From JAWXBM01 sp037968555 (GTDB taxonomy: Bacteria; Pseudomonadota; Gammaproteobacteria; Xanthomonadales; SZUA-36), in NCBI GenBank assembly GCA_037968555.1, contig JBBKVS010000174.1:1-12610 (forward strand): DNA of 12,610 bases. Direction: 5' to 3'. Positions 12,284 through 12,610 of the stretch are shown piece after piece. Position 1 is the stretch's first letter, and every line of letters starts with the position of its first letter. Made by a program: the position numbers and the translations under genes. Under the pieces are notes generated by a model. The model was not told where the DNA came from. It ran no database searches and was given only the letters and a program-made list of their open reading frames with translations.

Positions 12284-12610
12284 TCAGGGAATCGAAATCG
12301 TGATGGCCGCTATGCCACGGTAGTCGTTCTCAAATACACCTTTTTCAATCTTGTAGATTCCGTCCTGGTTGGTACCCACCGCTTTGACTTCCAGCGACAC
12401 ATTGTCGCCAATGCTGTAAGCCACACCCAGGCCGTAGTTGAAATAGTCCGGCGCGCCGAAAGGCAGCCCTTCACTGGAATCAAAGGCATTACCAAAGCTG
12501 TAACCGGCAAAGGCAAATACACCGAAACCATTGTCCCAGTCATAACTGGCGCCACCATCCAGATACCAGGCGCTGGCACCCAGGCCGGCAAAGTCATCCG
12601 AGTAAGAAAG
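12284..12610 (-). CDS. C-terminal part of a TorF-type outer-membrane porin (starts beyond right edge)
   Basis: The minus strand is open from the right edge for 108 codons to TGA at 12284-12286. The translation alternates hydrophobic/aromatic and polar residues in the manner of beta-strands, for example SAWYLDGGASYDWDNGFGVF, then FAFAGYSFGN, DYFNYGLGVAYSIGDNVSLE, and a last strand RGIAAITISIP. The order W-YLDGGASYD-W-NGFGV, AGYSFG, then PDYFNYGLGVAYSIGDN resembles the end of TorF-family putative porins (TIGR02001-like), which are exported outer-membrane proteins often linked to solute uptake. The final strand ends in Ile-Pro rather than the usual terminal aromatic residue. Only the last half or so is visible. 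It lies 91 nt upstream of the aminotransferase on the same strand, but a TATAAT box in that gap suggests separate transcription. Confidence 0.7.
   Translation of the reverse strand, partial: LSYSDDFAGLGASAWYLDGGASYDWDNGFGVFAFAGYSFGNAFDSSEGLPFGAPDYFNYGLGVAYSIGDNVSLEVKAVGTNQDGIYKIEKGVFENDYRGIAAITISIP

Overview
The window reads as chromosomal DNA of a Gram-negative gammaproteobacterium, probably marine or environmental. The evidence is a large TonB-dependent outer-membrane receptor, the end of an outer-membrane porin, an Ada protein that matches the enterobacterial domain layout residue for residue in spacing, a YihG-like acyltransferase, and REP-like hairpins (GGATCCCGGATA...TTCCGGGATGAC). Gene density is high and nearly every gene falls in a known family. 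I see no phage, transposase, CRISPR array, tRNA or rRNA.

Layout, left to right. Positions 1-229 (minus) hold the start of an unrecognised exported protein that runs off the left edge. Positions 230-643 are non-coding, with a cluster of REP-like elements and an inverted repeat upstream of ada. At 644-1711 (plus) is ada, for DNA alkylation repair. At 1832-3589 (plus) is an exported DUF885-type metallopeptidase-like protein, followed by a GC-rich hairpin that separates it from a convergent DoxX-family membrane protein (3653-4075, minus). DoxX is divergent from a YgjP-type zinc-metallopeptidase-fold protein (4325-5062, plus); their shared spacer holds a perfect 14-bp palindrome. A bidirectional terminator at about 5064-5099 separates the YgjP-like gene from the convergent TonB-dependent receptor (5119-7629, minus). 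The receptor is divergent from a PduO-type cob(I)alamin adenosyltransferase (7825-8400, plus), and an AT-rich imperfect dyad lies between them.

The right third is a minus-strand operon read 12192 -> 8420: a class III omega-amino acid (beta-alanine):pyruvate aminotransferase, then a CoA-acylating (methyl)malonate-semialdehyde dehydrogenase, then a membrane PlsC/YihG-like acyltransferase. The first two make a coherent route: beta-alanine to malonate semialdehyde, then to acetyl-CoA and CO2. The acyltransferase begins essentially at the dehydrogenase stop codon and has no obvious place in that pathway. A TATAAT box embedded in a 25-bp AT-rich dyad precedes the operon and is a good candidate for its promoter and operator. 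The right edge carries the C-terminal end of a TorF-type porin on the same strand.

I do not see a convincing undescribed multi-gene system here. The items most worth checking are regulatory or structural: REP-like hairpins with compensatory stem changes, three intergenic dyads in front of regulated-looking genes, a fourth in front of ada, and the acyltransferase coupled to a beta-alanine catabolic operon.
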